Source: Gammaproteobacteria bacterium (GTDB lineage: Bacteria; Pseudomonadota; Gammaproteobacteria; Steroidobacterales; Steroidobacteraceae). From it: DNA of 28,740 nucleotides. This document shows, piece after piece, positions 14,999 through 21,325 of this stretch; within the stretch, counting starts at the first letter, position 1, and every line of letters begins with the position of its first letter. Where the stretch lies: positions 1-28,740 of the forward strand of contig JAQGOE010000166.1 in the NCBI GenBank assembly GCA_028293725.1, written 5' to 3'. The notes beneath the pieces were generated by a model. It worked only from the letters and a program-made list of their open reading frames with translations. It was not told the DNA's origin and did not search any database. A program made the position numbers and the translations under genes.

Positions 14999-16663
14999 TC
15001 AACGCACCGCTTTAGCGGATTTTGACGTTTCGAGCATCTTTGCGGCACGAGCAATCGGGACCGCGAAATTTGAGCCGGAGAAGCTCGACAGGATCGCGAA
15101 GTTCACGCCGATCACTTTTCCGCTGGCATCGAATACCGGGCCGCCGGACCCGCCATGAGTTGTTTGTGCGTCGTAGACCAGTTGATCGGGGCCGACAACG
15201 CCGAGGTGGCCCTGGGTCACCAGCGGTCGGATCAGCTTTCTTCGAGCGAGTTCTCCCACGAGATCCTGCGTGTTGTTCCCGGCCGCCTGCGCGATCCGTT
15301 TGAGCGTGGGCTCGTCGATGCGAGCGAGAATTCCTTCGATTGCCGTGGGGTACCCGATCAAGACGACCGCGGTGCCCGAAATCGCGGTTTGCTGATCAAT
15401 TGTGACAGGCCGCGGATGACTCGCAGGCAGGTCGACTGTGGCCAGCCCAAGGTCAGCGTCCTCACTCAAACGCTGTACACGCATCGGCAACGGGGTTTCG
15501 CTCCCCGGAAAATAAGCCCATAGCGACAAGACGGCGGGCTCGAAACTATCGTTTGGTGGAGGGATCGCCTGAGCGTTGTGCCACCACGGTTCCAGCACGT
15601 GGTGATTGGTGAGGATGTGGCCGGAGGTATCGATCAAAAAGCCACTGCCAAATACGTGTATCTGCACGGCATGGCCGGTGCTTTCAGTGGTGACAATGAC
15701 ATTTCCCTTTTCATCGGTCGCCGGACTGCCATTCGCGTCGGTGTTGGCAAAATTGAGCCGGGCACCACTCTTCTTGTCGCGAAAACCCACAATCGCGTAG
15801 ATCAGACAAACGCTGTTCGAATAGTCCCGGACGATCTCCTGCGCGATGCGCGACTCGTTCTCGAGTTTGCCGATCCGGGAGTCGGTCTGTTTCAAACGGC
15901 TGTCGAGGTCGGACAGGGAGGGCCCGGTCGAGGTGGACATCTTGTTCCGCAGGTCCGCGCTCTGCTCCCGCAATTCCTCCAGTTGCTTGCCCACCGAAGC
16001 AGTCAATTCCTGCTCGAGCGCCTCGCGGCTTTTTTGTGCACGCTCCAGCAACTCACCTCGAGTGAGTATCTCCGAGCGGAGACTCTCCAACTGCAAAGTC
16101 AGCCTCGCGTTCGACTTGCTACTGACCTGGGCGTTGCGAACAGCGATACCCAGGCCGATCAGTGCCAGGACAGTGACCAGCCCGAGTACGATCCAGCGTT
16201 TTTTTCCAGTCTCTTTTTGCGCGACGATCGTGGCCAAGGCCGCTTCGGCTTCCAGCTCTCTCTTCTTGGCCTCGAGCGCCTCCAGGCGCAAACGATCATC
16301 CGGCGCCTTCTCGCGCAGCTGCGCACGGATTCGGGCGAAGAGCTCCGCCGGCTCAAAAGGAATACTCAGGACGTCGTCCGCACCCAGATCGAGGGCACGG
16401 CTGCGCTCCAAAGCCCCACCCTCGGCGAGCAGGATTATCTTCGCTGGCGCCGTGGCCTCATTGCCTTTGAGCTGAGTGAGAAGACCACAGCAGTCGAGTG
16501 TTCGTACATCCGTCTGCAGCAGGATCAAATCAGGCTGGTGCTGAAGAACCGTACGAACATCCGCGCTTTCCGGCGCCTCGACGTCGTATCCAGCGCGAGA
16601 AAGTTCCGACATGAGCCTCGCGCTCAAATCCTGGGCGGTGCGAAACAAGAGAATCTTTGGCAT
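14999..16663 (-). CDS. Membrane-anchored pseudo-receiver/trypsin-like serine protease fusion
   Basis: A 554-residue protein with an unusual order of parts. Residues 1-118 form a CheY-like receiver fold (KILLF, DLILL, KIILLAEG, ADDVLSIPFEPAELFARIRAQLR). A charged helix precedes a transmembrane segment at about 157-175 (WIVLGLVTVLALIGLGIAV). A coiled coil runs to about 280, and the rest is an HtrA-type protease with a complete triad: H355 (LTNHHVLEP), D404 (EDADLGLAT) and S506 (HGGSGGPVFD). No PDZ domain follows. The receiver has lost its chemistry: the phosphorylated Asp is Q50, the acidic pair is F7-R8, the conserved Lys is I101 and the Thr is A80. The predicted topology is receiver in the cytoplasm and protease in the periplasm. 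It is 206 bases downstream of the YecD-like gene on the same strand and nearly abuts the convergent NmrA-like gene. Confidence 0.9.
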   Translation of the reverse strand: MPKILLFRTAQDLSARLMSELSRAGYDVEAPESADVRTVLQHQPDLILLQTDVRTLDCCGLLTQLKGNEATAPAKIILLAEGGALERSRALDLGADDVLSIPFEPAELFARIRAQLREKAPDDRLRLEALEAKKRELEAEAALATIVAQKETGKKRWIVLGLVTVLALIGLGIAVRNAQVSSKSNARLTLQLESLRSEILTRGELLERAQKSREALEQELTASVGKQLEELREQSADLRNKMSTSTGPSLSDLDSRLKQTDSRIGKLENESRIAQEIVRDYSNSVCLIYAIVGFRDKKSGARLNFANTDANGSPATDEKGNVIVTTESTGHAVQIHVFGSGFLIDTSGHILTNHHVLEPWWHNAQAIPPPNDSFEPAVLSLWAYFPGSETPLPMRVQRLSEDADLGLATVDLPASHPRPVTIDQQTAISGTAVVLIGYPTAIEGILARIDEPTLKRIAQAAGNNTQDLVGELARRKLIRPLVTQGHLGVVGPDQLVYDAQTTHGGSGGPVFDASGKVIGVNFAILSSFSGSNFAVPIARAAKMLETSKSAKAVR

Positions 16664-16869
16664 GTTCTATTTTGCTCCCAGGGCGGCCCCTTGGGTAGAA
16701 CGTTATCTGCCGGCCGACGTGCGGAGAAGTGGCGCGATGCAAAAACAGTTGATTTATCTCGCCGATTTGCGGTCACCGGGGGTAAGGGGGCGGGAAGTCT
16801 TGGAGTTTTCTGCGGGGAGTTGTACCTGCGTGACAAGAAGTTGCGCGGATTGGCCTGCCGCGGTCGCAC
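16664..16869. other. Intergenic region upstream of the protease gene
   Basis: This 206-base stretch lies between the YecD-like and protease genes. An imperfect CCCAGGG/CCCTTGGG inverted repeat at about 16677-16696 lies close to the protease start. No convincing promoter or small gene was recognised. A long plus-strand open frame crosses it but is antisense to the protease. Confidence 0.3.
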
Positions 16870-17424
16870 TCATTCGAGTGAGATCGCCTCGGAGCTCGTG
16901 ATACGGGCTAAGCGCGGTAGGATGTGTTTGAAGCTGAACGCGTGCATCTCGACGCTGGCGCCGCTGCACAAGTCCTCGGGTATGACGAGCTCGTAACCGT
17001 GTTCCGCCGCGCTTCGTGCGGTGGATTCAACGCCAATGTTGGTAGCGATGCCGCCCAGCACGATGCAGCGAATGGCGCGTCGACGCAGTTGCAGGTCCAA
17101 CTCCGTGCCGTAGAAAGCACCCCACTGACGCTTTGTGATGAGGAGATCCGACGGTGGCGGCGAATCCGGGAACTGGTCCCAGCCGGGCGGTAGAGCGGAA
17201 TAGTTGGTCGGCTGATCCACCGGCGGCCGCAGCGCGTCCGCCAGGTCGCTGGAGAATGACACACGCACTCGCACCACCAGTGCCCCCGCGTCGCGGAAGC
17301 GCTGTGCCAGCAGCATTGAGCGTTCATAAACGGCGGCGGCGGCGTGAGGCACTACCGGCATGGCCAGTACGCCTTTTTGCAGGTCGATCAGAACCAAAGC
17401 GGTGTTTTTCGCATTAAGCTGCAC
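16870..17424 (-). CDS. yecD: YecD-like isochorismatase-fold protein (no cysteine nucleophile)
   Basis: A 184-residue member of the isochorismatase-like cysteine hydrolase fold, closely resembling E. coli YecD as remembered (KRQWGAFYGT, then TNIGVESTAR). The Asp of the triad is D14 in LIDLQ and the Lys is K98 in ITKRQWG. The position of the nucleophilic Cys (TNxC in nicotinamidases and N-carbamoylsarcosine amidases) is Gly131 in ATNIGVEST, so classical hydrolysis is not expected; YecD shares this change. The second of two in-frame GTG codons (17424) is preferred because GGAG lies 7 bases upstream; the first GTG (17436) has no site. It is divergent from a TetR regulator across palindromic operators and is likely its target. 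The physiological role is unknown. Confidence 0.87.
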   Translation of the reverse strand: MQLNAKNTALVLIDLQKGVLAMPVVPHAAAAVYERSMLLAQRFRDAGALVVRVRVSFSSDLADALRPPVDQPTNYSALPPGWDQFPDSPPPSDLLITKRQWGAFYGTELDLQLRRRAIRCIVLGGIATNIGVESTARSAAEHGYELVIPEDLCSGASVEMHAFSFKHILPRLARITSSEAISLE

Positions 17425-17462
17425 AGGAAACTCCACGGGACGGCAAAGAAGGATGCGTTTAA

Positions 17463-17480
17463 TATGAGGCTACCCTCATG
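17463..17480. promoter_or_regulatory. TetR-type operator O1
   Basis: TATGAGG-CTAC-CCTCATG is a dyad with 6-base perfect arms (ATGAGG/CCTCAT) in the divergent region between the yecD-like and tetR genes. It shares the pattern TATGAGG-N-TA-N2-CTCAT with a second site 27 bases away. On the minus strand it lies next to TATTAA, a plausible -10 box for the yecD-like gene. The self-complementary CATGTACATG at 17477-17486 overlaps its right end. Confidence 0.6.
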
Positions 17481-17488
17481 TACATGAA

Positions 17489-17508
17489 TTATGAGGATAG
17501 GCTCATAA
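17489..17508. promoter_or_regulatory. TetR-type operator O2, covering the tetR ribosome binding site
   Basis: TTATGAG-GATAGG-CTCATAA is a perfect dyad with 7-base arms, ending one base before the TetR start codon at 17509. Bound protein would cover the GAGGA ribosome-binding region and block the regulator's own expression. Its similarity to O1 supports a real binding motif rather than chance. Confidence 0.65.
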
Positions 17509-18138
17509 ATGTCAAGCGGCACTGAAACCACGGTTGCGCGCGCACCCAAGCGCGCGCGTGGCAAACAACGCGTAGCCGAGCTACTGGAGGCGGCCGCGGC
17601 TGTTTTCGCCGAAAAGGGATACGAGGCCGCGACAATGACCGAGATTGCCGCCCGCGCGCACGCGCCGATCGGCTCGCTGTACCAGTTCTTTCCGGCCAAG
17701 GAGGCGCTGGCTGACATGCTGGTGCAGAACTTCGTCGCGCTGCTAGCCGCTGATCTGCAGGAACTGGAGGCGCGCGCCTCCGAGATTGACAACCAAACAC
17801 TGGTCGAGCGGCTGTTCGGCCTGCTGCGGAGTCACCCGCACGAGCGCGCTGCGGCGCTGCCGTTGGCTGAGGCCCGGATGGACGAGCGAACCCGGCGGAC
17901 CACGTTCCGACACATGCTACGCAAGCACATCGCCGCGATCCTGCGCTCGCGCGCGCCCTCGCTGCCTGCGGAGACGGCACGCGACATGGCGGTCGTAGTG
18001 CTACAGATGATGAAGGCGGCCAGCGCGCTCAGTGACGAGGAGGGATTACCCGGCCGTGCGGCAGGAATGCGTGACCTCCAGGCACTGGCAGTGCAGTACC
18101 TCGAGCAACGCCTGCGCCCCTCCGGTGCCCGCGGGTGA
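17509..18138 (+). CDS. TetR/AcrR-family transcriptional regulator
   Basis: A 209-residue repressor-type protein. The DNA-binding domain spans about residues 18-68, with VAELLEAAAAVFAEKGYEAATMTEIAARA and the recognition helix region APIGSLYQFFPAKEALADML. The C-terminal ligand-binding domain is helical and Ala/Leu/Arg-rich, without a recognisable effector signature. The gene diverges from the yecD-like gene; two related palindromes fill the 84-base space, one of them directly in front of its own ATG. Autorepression and control of the yecD-like gene are the simplest inference. The inducer is unknown. Confidence 0.9.
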   Translation: MSSGTETTVARAPKRARGKQRVAELLEAAAAVFAEKGYEAATMTEIAARAHAPIGSLYQFFPAKEALADMLVQNFVALLAADLQELEARASEIDNQTLVERLFGLLRSHPHERAAALPLAEARMDERTRRTTFRHMLRKHIAAILRSRAPSLPAETARDMAVVVLQMMKAASALSDEEGLPGRAAGMRDLQALAVQYLEQRLRPSGARG

Positions 18139-18199
18139 CTCCAGTTGGTACTGAGCTCGTCTCGTTAGGGACAGTGGCAAACGCCGCCCAACTGCGCAG

Positions 18200-18219
18200 C
18201 CGCGCTTCAGTCAGCGCGG
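18200..18219. terminator. Hairpin at the end of the 18211-19502 operon
   Basis: CCGCGC-8 bases-GCGCGG forms a 6-base-pair stem across the stop codon of the minus-strand gene and 61 bases after the convergent TetR gene. No T-run follows on either strand. It may help separate the two converging units, but the evidence is only the fold and position. Confidence 0.3.
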
Positions 18220-19071
18220 ATTGGCGTGATGCGAGTCGTCCACGAGGTGCTTCAGGTCCTGGTCCACGCAGAGCGCAGGCTCGGCGAGCTCGTTATGGGT
18301 CAGCTTGAGGATGCGCATCTTGGGTTTCCAAGGCTCGGCCAACACTTTGGGGTCTTCAACAACCGCTTGGTACTCAATGATGTCGCCCACGCGGCGCAGT
18401 CTCTCGGTGACCCGCAGGTCAGTCGTGTGGAATGCGCCGTTGTCCGTCAGCCAACTGTCGTCGTTGAATTGATTCGCGTCGACGATCAGCGTGTCACCTT
18501 CCCAGTGACCGATGGAGTCGCCCAGATAACTCGGATCGACATCGGAACGATGCTGACGACCGTCCAAGGGGATGATGCGCCAGAAGGCGCCCGAGACATC
18601 GTCATAGAGGAAGACGATCTGGTTGCTCTGCTGGACGATCTTGTCCGGCGGGCCAATACGGGGCAGTCCGGGGCTCTTGCAGCGCAACACCGGGTCGGTC
18701 TCGACCTGGCGCTTGTCCAGGTCCTTCACCTTAGTGAGGAACTCGGGCCTGTAATGGGGCATGTTTGCGGCGGTCGCCGCCTGCCTGGCGGCGGACGACG
18801 GAGGTGGCGGCGCGGCGGCCGCCTGCGCCCCCTGGCAGCCTGCTATGCAGACCGATCCGTCGGCGGACGTCTGCGGTTGTATGAAGTCGATTCCTGACCC
18901 GTTGTCCCACGTGCCGTTCAGATCCGGGTGGCCGTCCGGAAGACGTGGCACCAGCCGTGCGACTGGCGGTGCCGGCGGGGCAGTACCTGCGGACTGAGCC
19001 CTCCCACCGTGCGGTCCGAGACAGACCAACGTCGCAGCTGCCACTGCCAGGGTCGCGGACGATAATTTCAT
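18211..19071 (-). CDS. Secreted protein of unknown function with N-terminal DLNGTW motif
   Basis: A 286-residue protein with an N-terminal signal peptide (cleavage near GRAQS, about residue 26). The mature start is Pro-rich and leads into LPDGHPDLNGTWDNGSG. An Ala/Pro-rich linker follows, then a conserved-looking region: PGLPRIGPPDKIVQQ, VFLYDDVSGAFWRIIPLDGR and YLGDSIGHWEGDTLIVDANQFNDDSWL. Proteins of this pattern are common and uncharacterised in Acidobacteria and soil proteobacteria. It contains at least four cysteines in the mature part (CIAGC, RCKSP, LCVDQ). It follows the DUF6152 gene by 14 bases with a GAGGAA site, so the two are one operon. Function is not known; it is probably periplasmic or an exported beta-rich protein. 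Confidence 0.75.
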   Translation of the reverse strand: MKLSSATLAVAAATLVCLGPHGGRAQSAGTAPPAPPVARLVPRLPDGHPDLNGTWDNGSGIDFIQPQTSADGSVCIAGCQGAQAAAAPPPPSSAARQAATAANMPHYRPEFLTKVKDLDKRQVETDPVLRCKSPGLPRIGPPDKIVQQSNQIVFLYDDVSGAFWRIIPLDGRQHRSDVDPSYLGDSIGHWEGDTLIVDANQFNDDSWLTDNGAFHTTDLRVTERLRRVGDIIEYQAVVEDPKVLAEPWKPKMRILKLTHNELAEPALCVDQDLKHLVDDSHHANPR

Positions 19072-19085
19072 AACTGTTCCTCGTC

Positions 19086-19502
19086 CTATTTCGCTTCCGC
19101 GGCCGGCATCTCCGCGAATTGGAAGTGATGCCCGTCCGGGTAAGTGATCTTCGCGAGGAATCCGAGATGCGCGGTGCCGTCCCGCGCGGGGAACGCATCG
19201 ACCGTTACCCGGTCACCATTGCCCATCAACGTCTTCATACTCACGCCGGCCTTCCGCGCCATCGCCACCGGTACGCACTCCAGGTGCCAGGTTGCAACCT
19301 GGCCCGCAGCGTCGGTGACATCGAGGTCCACGTATATGTGAGGGTTTACCCACTCGACTCGGGAGACCACGCCAGTCAGCACTAGTGTCTTGCGGGTGTC
19401 GAATTCAGCGGTAAGGGAATGATGGGCGTAGGCGTTGCCATACAACAGCACTGCCAAGCCGAGCGCCGTCAGCCAGTTGCGCGGACGATCGGGTCTACCC
19501 AC
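19086..19502 (-). CDS. DUF6152-family periplasmic protein
   Basis: A 138-residue protein with signal peptide residues 1-26; the predicted cut after AYA leaves a mature protein beginning His-His-Ser. The hallmark elements are HHS near the start, a GVVSRVEWVNPHIYVDL segment with the invariant NPH, and MGNGDRVTVDAFPARDG in the second half. The fold is probably a small beta barrel; no function is established. The start is GTG at 19502, supported by GAGGAGG four to five bases upstream. It is the first gene of an operon with the NGTW-motif protein. Two paralogues sit in tandem at 27477 and 27935, again next to a secreted protein with a WSG motif. Confidence 0.85.
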   Translation of the reverse strand: MGRPDRPRNWLTALGLAVLLYGNAYAHHSLTAEFDTRKTLVLTGVVSRVEWVNPHIYVDLDVTDAAGQVATWHLECVPVAMARKAGVSMKTLMGNGDRVTVDAFPARDGTAHLGFLAKITYPDGHHFQFAEMPAAEAK

Positions 19503-19636
19503 TGCGCCTCCTCACTTGTTTTGGTATGGCCGGGCCGGCGCCATTCTGACTTCAACACCACCAGCGGCGCAATCGGTCGGCAACCGACACGTGGACTGCA
19601 GCAGCTACAAGGCTACAGAGTGATCTCGAGCCGTAG

Positions 19637-19783
19637 GGCGTTGCCGTCGAAAAGCTGGTGTTGGTCCAGGCGTGGCGCGAGGCCGGCAGCCTGTTTGACA
19701 CACGCGAACGGCTGGCCATCGGATTTCGGGTTCCACCGGAGGCCACATCGTCGTACGCTGTGCTGACAGGGGCATTATCGTAA
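19637..19783 (+). pseudogene. Possible remnant of a carboxymuconolactone decarboxylase-like gene
   Basis: The 48 codons between a TAG and a TAA encode VLVQAWREAGSLFDTRERL followed by AIGF, which resembles the AWRE-F-ERERAALA helix of CMD/AhpD proteins, but there is no start codon and no further match. The opposite strand also has a plausible C-terminal-like peptide, so the assignment is weak. It would be a decayed fragment left upstream of the AraC operon. Confidence 0.25.
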
Positions 19784-19792
19784 ATAGTGCCC
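19770..19792. promoter_or_regulatory. Imperfect 23-bp palindrome upstream of the AraC-VOC operon
   Basis: The arms are GGGCA-N-TAT and ATA-N-TGCCC around a 5-base centre; 8 of 11 positions pair. The dyad ends 17 bases before the GTG start at 19810 and just ahead of the AGGGGAG ribosome binding site. It may be an autoregulatory operator or a leader hairpin. Confidence 0.4.
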
Positions 19793-19809
19793 TTTTCAGG
19801 GGAGACTGA

Positions 19810-20460
19810 GTGACAACCAAGCCCGGCGTATCGCGAGCGAGCGGCAACGGATCCGGCGGCATGAGTGAAGCTCCCGCAAGCCAGGATCCCGAACTTTTGC
19901 GGCGTTTGCTGCGCGCGAAGGATCGGATGGACGCGGCCTCGCACGAGGCCTGGTCCGTGCGGCGGCTGGCGCGAGTGAGTAACGTCTCCGCAGCCCACTT
20001 CGCTCGATCGTTCAAGGAAGCCTTCGGTGTTCCACCGCACCGGTACCTGCTCACGCGCCGTATCGAGCGTGCGACCGCGCTGCTTCGTGACACCGATTTG
20101 GCGATCACCGAGATCGCCTTCCAGACAGGCTGGGCGAGCCTGGGCACCTTCGGTCGAATATTCCGTGACATTACCGGCGAGAGTCCCGGCGCGATGCGGG
20201 AGCGCGCGCGGGCCGCGGCTGGGAACCTCGGCAGCGTGCCGCACTGTGTTCTCAGCGCTGCGCACCGCCCCAATCTCACAATCGCAGTTTCGGAGAAGCG
20301 GCGCCGGGTGACGCGCGGTAAAAAGGCGCTCCCGAAAACTGAGGGTGAGCGGGCAACGCCCGCGCAAAAGGGTGAGCCGCGTGCGGCGAACGGGTGGTCC
20401 GCAGGAACACCCCGGGTCGACGATGAGCGGGCAACGCCCGCGCAAAAGGAGATCAAATGA
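19810..20460 (+). CDS. AraC-type regulator with repeat-bearing C-terminal tail
   Basis: A 216-residue regulator starting at GTG 19810, preceded by AGGGGAG five bases away. The AraC DNA-binding domain fills about residues 40-140 (WSVRRLARVSNVSAAHFARSFKEAF, then LAITEIAFQTGWASLGTFGRIF). Residues 141-216 form a basic, low-complexity tail in which ERATPAQK occurs twice (180-187 and 206-213); both copies are encoded by an identical 26-base palindromic element. The tail looks acquired rather than part of the family. The stop codon overlaps the start of the VOC gene (ATGA), implying translational coupling. Compact AraC-VOC pairs are common, so the VOC protein is its likely target. The ligand is unknown. 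Confidence 0.87.
   Translation: MTTKPGVSRASGNGSGGMSEAPASQDPELLRRLLRAKDRMDAASHEAWSVRRLARVSNVSAAHFARSFKEAFGVPPHRYLLTRRIERATALLRDTDLAITEIAFQTGWASLGTFGRIFRDITGESPGAMRERARAAAGNLGSVPHCVLSAAHRPNLTIAVSEKRRRVTRGKKALPKTEGERATPAQKGEPRAANGWSAGTPRVDDERATPAQKEIK
20346..20371. repeat. Palindromic repeat, copy 1, inside the AraC coding sequence
   Basis: This 26-base unit contains the perfect hairpin GCGGGC-AAC-GCCCGC followed by GCAAAAGG. An identical copy starts exactly 78 bases downstream. In the reading frame of the gene it encodes ERATPAQK. It resembles a REP-like or coding-region palindromic element. Confidence 0.75.
20424..20449. repeat. Palindromic repeat, copy 2, supplying the VOC ribosome binding site
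   Basis: This is identical over 26 bases to copy 1 and in the same reading frame. Its AAAAGG end continues into AGATC so that AAGGAG precedes the VOC start at 20457; the repeat therefore provides the downstream gene's Shine-Dalgarno sequence, with a strong hairpin just ahead of it. Confidence 0.75.
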
Positions 20461-20864
20461 GTCAAGGCATCGATGTGGTTGGTTTGTACGTGCGAGATCA
20501 GGACGAAGCGCTCGCGTTTTATGTCGGCAAGGTCGGGTTCCGCGTCCATACGGATGTGCGCAACGGTGACTATCGCTGGCTTACGGTTCAGCACCCGGAA
20601 CAACCGTCGTTCCAGCTTGGACTGTTCGTGCCAGGGCCGCCGACGATCGATGAGGCCACCGCGCAGTCCGTGCGGGCGATCGTGGCCAAAGGGGCGATGC
20701 CACCGCTAGTGCTGGTCGTGAGCGACTGTCGCGCCGCCTACGATCTGATGCGAGGCAAAGGTGTCGAGTTCACACAGGAACCCGTCGACCGCTTCGGCAC
20801 TGTGGACGCCGGCTTCCGCGACCCATCGGGAAACGGCTGGAAGATGATTCAGGCGCGCCGCTGA
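20457..20864 (+). CDS. VOC (glyoxalase/bleomycin-resistance fold) family protein
   Basis: A 135-residue vicinal-oxygen-chelate protein made of two beta-alpha-beta-beta-beta modules. The first opens with VVGLYVRDQDEALAFYVGKVGF and the second ends with RFGTVDAGFRDPSGNGWKMIQ, the usual closing strand. Family members are glyoxalases, dioxygenases, or antibiotic-binding or antibiotic-modifying proteins; metal ligands are not clear enough here to choose. It is translationally coupled to the AraC gene through ATGA and followed after 13 bases by a small membrane protein gene. A role in detoxification or drug response under AraC control is plausible but inferred. Confidence 0.88.
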   Translation: MSQGIDVVGLYVRDQDEALAFYVGKVGFRVHTDVRNGDYRWLTVQHPEQPSFQLGLFVPGPPTIDEATAQSVRAIVAKGAMPPLVLVVSDCRAAYDLMRGKGVEFTQEPVDRFGTVDAGFRDPSGNGWKMIQARR

Positions 20865-20877
20865 TCGGGAGGACACA

Positions 20878-21117
20878 ATGAGCGCAAACCACTGGATTCG
20901 TCAGTTCCACCGCTGGGTGTCAATCGCCTTCACGGTGGCCGTCATCATCAACATAGTCGCATTGGTCCGGAAGGAGCAGGCGGTCTGGATAGGTCTTCTG
21001 GCCCTCCTGCCGCTGATCTTGCTGCTCCTTACCGGCCTGTATCTATTCGCGCTTCCCTATGCCTCCAGGTGGCGGCTGGCGAAAGAGTCCGCAGCACGGC
21101 AAATCGCGCTGCCGTAG
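20878..21117 (+). CDS. Small two-helix membrane protein of unknown function
   Basis: A 79-residue protein with two predicted transmembrane segments, about residues 15-30 (VSIAFTVAVIINIVAL) and 37-59 (WIGLLALLPLILLLLTGLYLFAL), and a basic C-terminus. GGGAGGACACA immediately before the ATG is a strong ribosome binding site, and it follows the VOC gene by 13 bases, so it belongs to that operon. No family function is known to me; it is probably an inner-membrane protein with both ends in the cytoplasm. Confidence 0.75.
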   Translation: MSANHWIRQFHRWVSIAFTVAVIINIVALVRKEQAVWIGLLALLPLILLLLTGLYLFALPYASRWRLAKESAARQIALP

Positions 21118-21130
21118 CTTTCCCGGAGCA

Positions 21131-21300
21131 TCACAGCAGCAGGCCAACACGAATGGGGACGAACCCCGTCGGTACCGGCGTCTCCACCTCCATATAACGC
21201 GCCTCGACGAAGAAGGTATCGCAGAAACCCGCCCAGTCGTTGCAATAAGGGCCGCACGCGACGCCATGGATCAATACCGCTGCATGAGGTATCGTAATTC
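21131..21300 (-). pseudogene. Possible 3' remnant of an unidentified gene
   Basis: On the minus strand an open frame ending at 21131 encodes a natural-looking C-terminus (IPHAAVLIHGVACGPYCN, later FVEARYMEVETPVPTGF) with high G+C at third positions. No start codon or upstream domain is recognisable where it would run into the XRE gene on the other strand. I do not recognise the family. It may be a decayed gene end left behind the membrane-protein gene, or chance. Confidence 0.3.
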
Positions 21301-21306
21301 GATACT
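21290..21306. promoter_or_regulatory. GTATCG/CGATAC inverted repeat upstream of the XRE-type gene
   Basis: GTATCG-TAATT-CGATAC is a perfect 6-base-arm dyad ending 19 bases before the start of the helix-turn-helix gene. A self-regulatory operator is a reasonable reading. No independent promoter evidence was found. Confidence 0.4.
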
Positions 21307-21325
21307 CCGGGTGCAGGAAATGACT

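Larger units (their letters stand above)
19503..19809. other. 307-base intergenic region with a gene remnant and a dyad
   Basis: This region lies between the divergent DUF6152 operon and the AraC-VOC operon. It holds a 48-codon open fragment at 19637-19783 resembling a degraded enzyme and a 23-base imperfect palindrome just before the AraC gene; both are listed separately. The part between 19503 and 19636 shows nothing recognisable beyond the GAGGAGG site of the DUF6152 gene. Confidence 0.5.

Noticed and set aside
13855..15054. 399-codon minus-strand open frame
   Set aside because: It is opposite the end of the PQQ dehydrogenase and the NmrA-like gene, both of which have strong motifs on the plus strand.
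15578..16996. 472-codon plus-strand open frame opposite the protease gene
   Set aside because: It is antisense to a protein with an intact protease triad, a membrane helix and a receiver fold, and its product shows no domain pattern.
19605..20603. Overlapping minus-strand open frames opposite the AraC-VOC operon
   Set aside because: The plus strand has complete AraC and VOC domains; the minus-strand products are Arg/Pro-rich shadows.
21059..21325. N-terminal extension of the XRE-type regulator
   Set aside because: The frame is open but overlaps the membrane-protein gene, has no conserved sequence, and AGGAA before the ATG at 21326 marks a better start.
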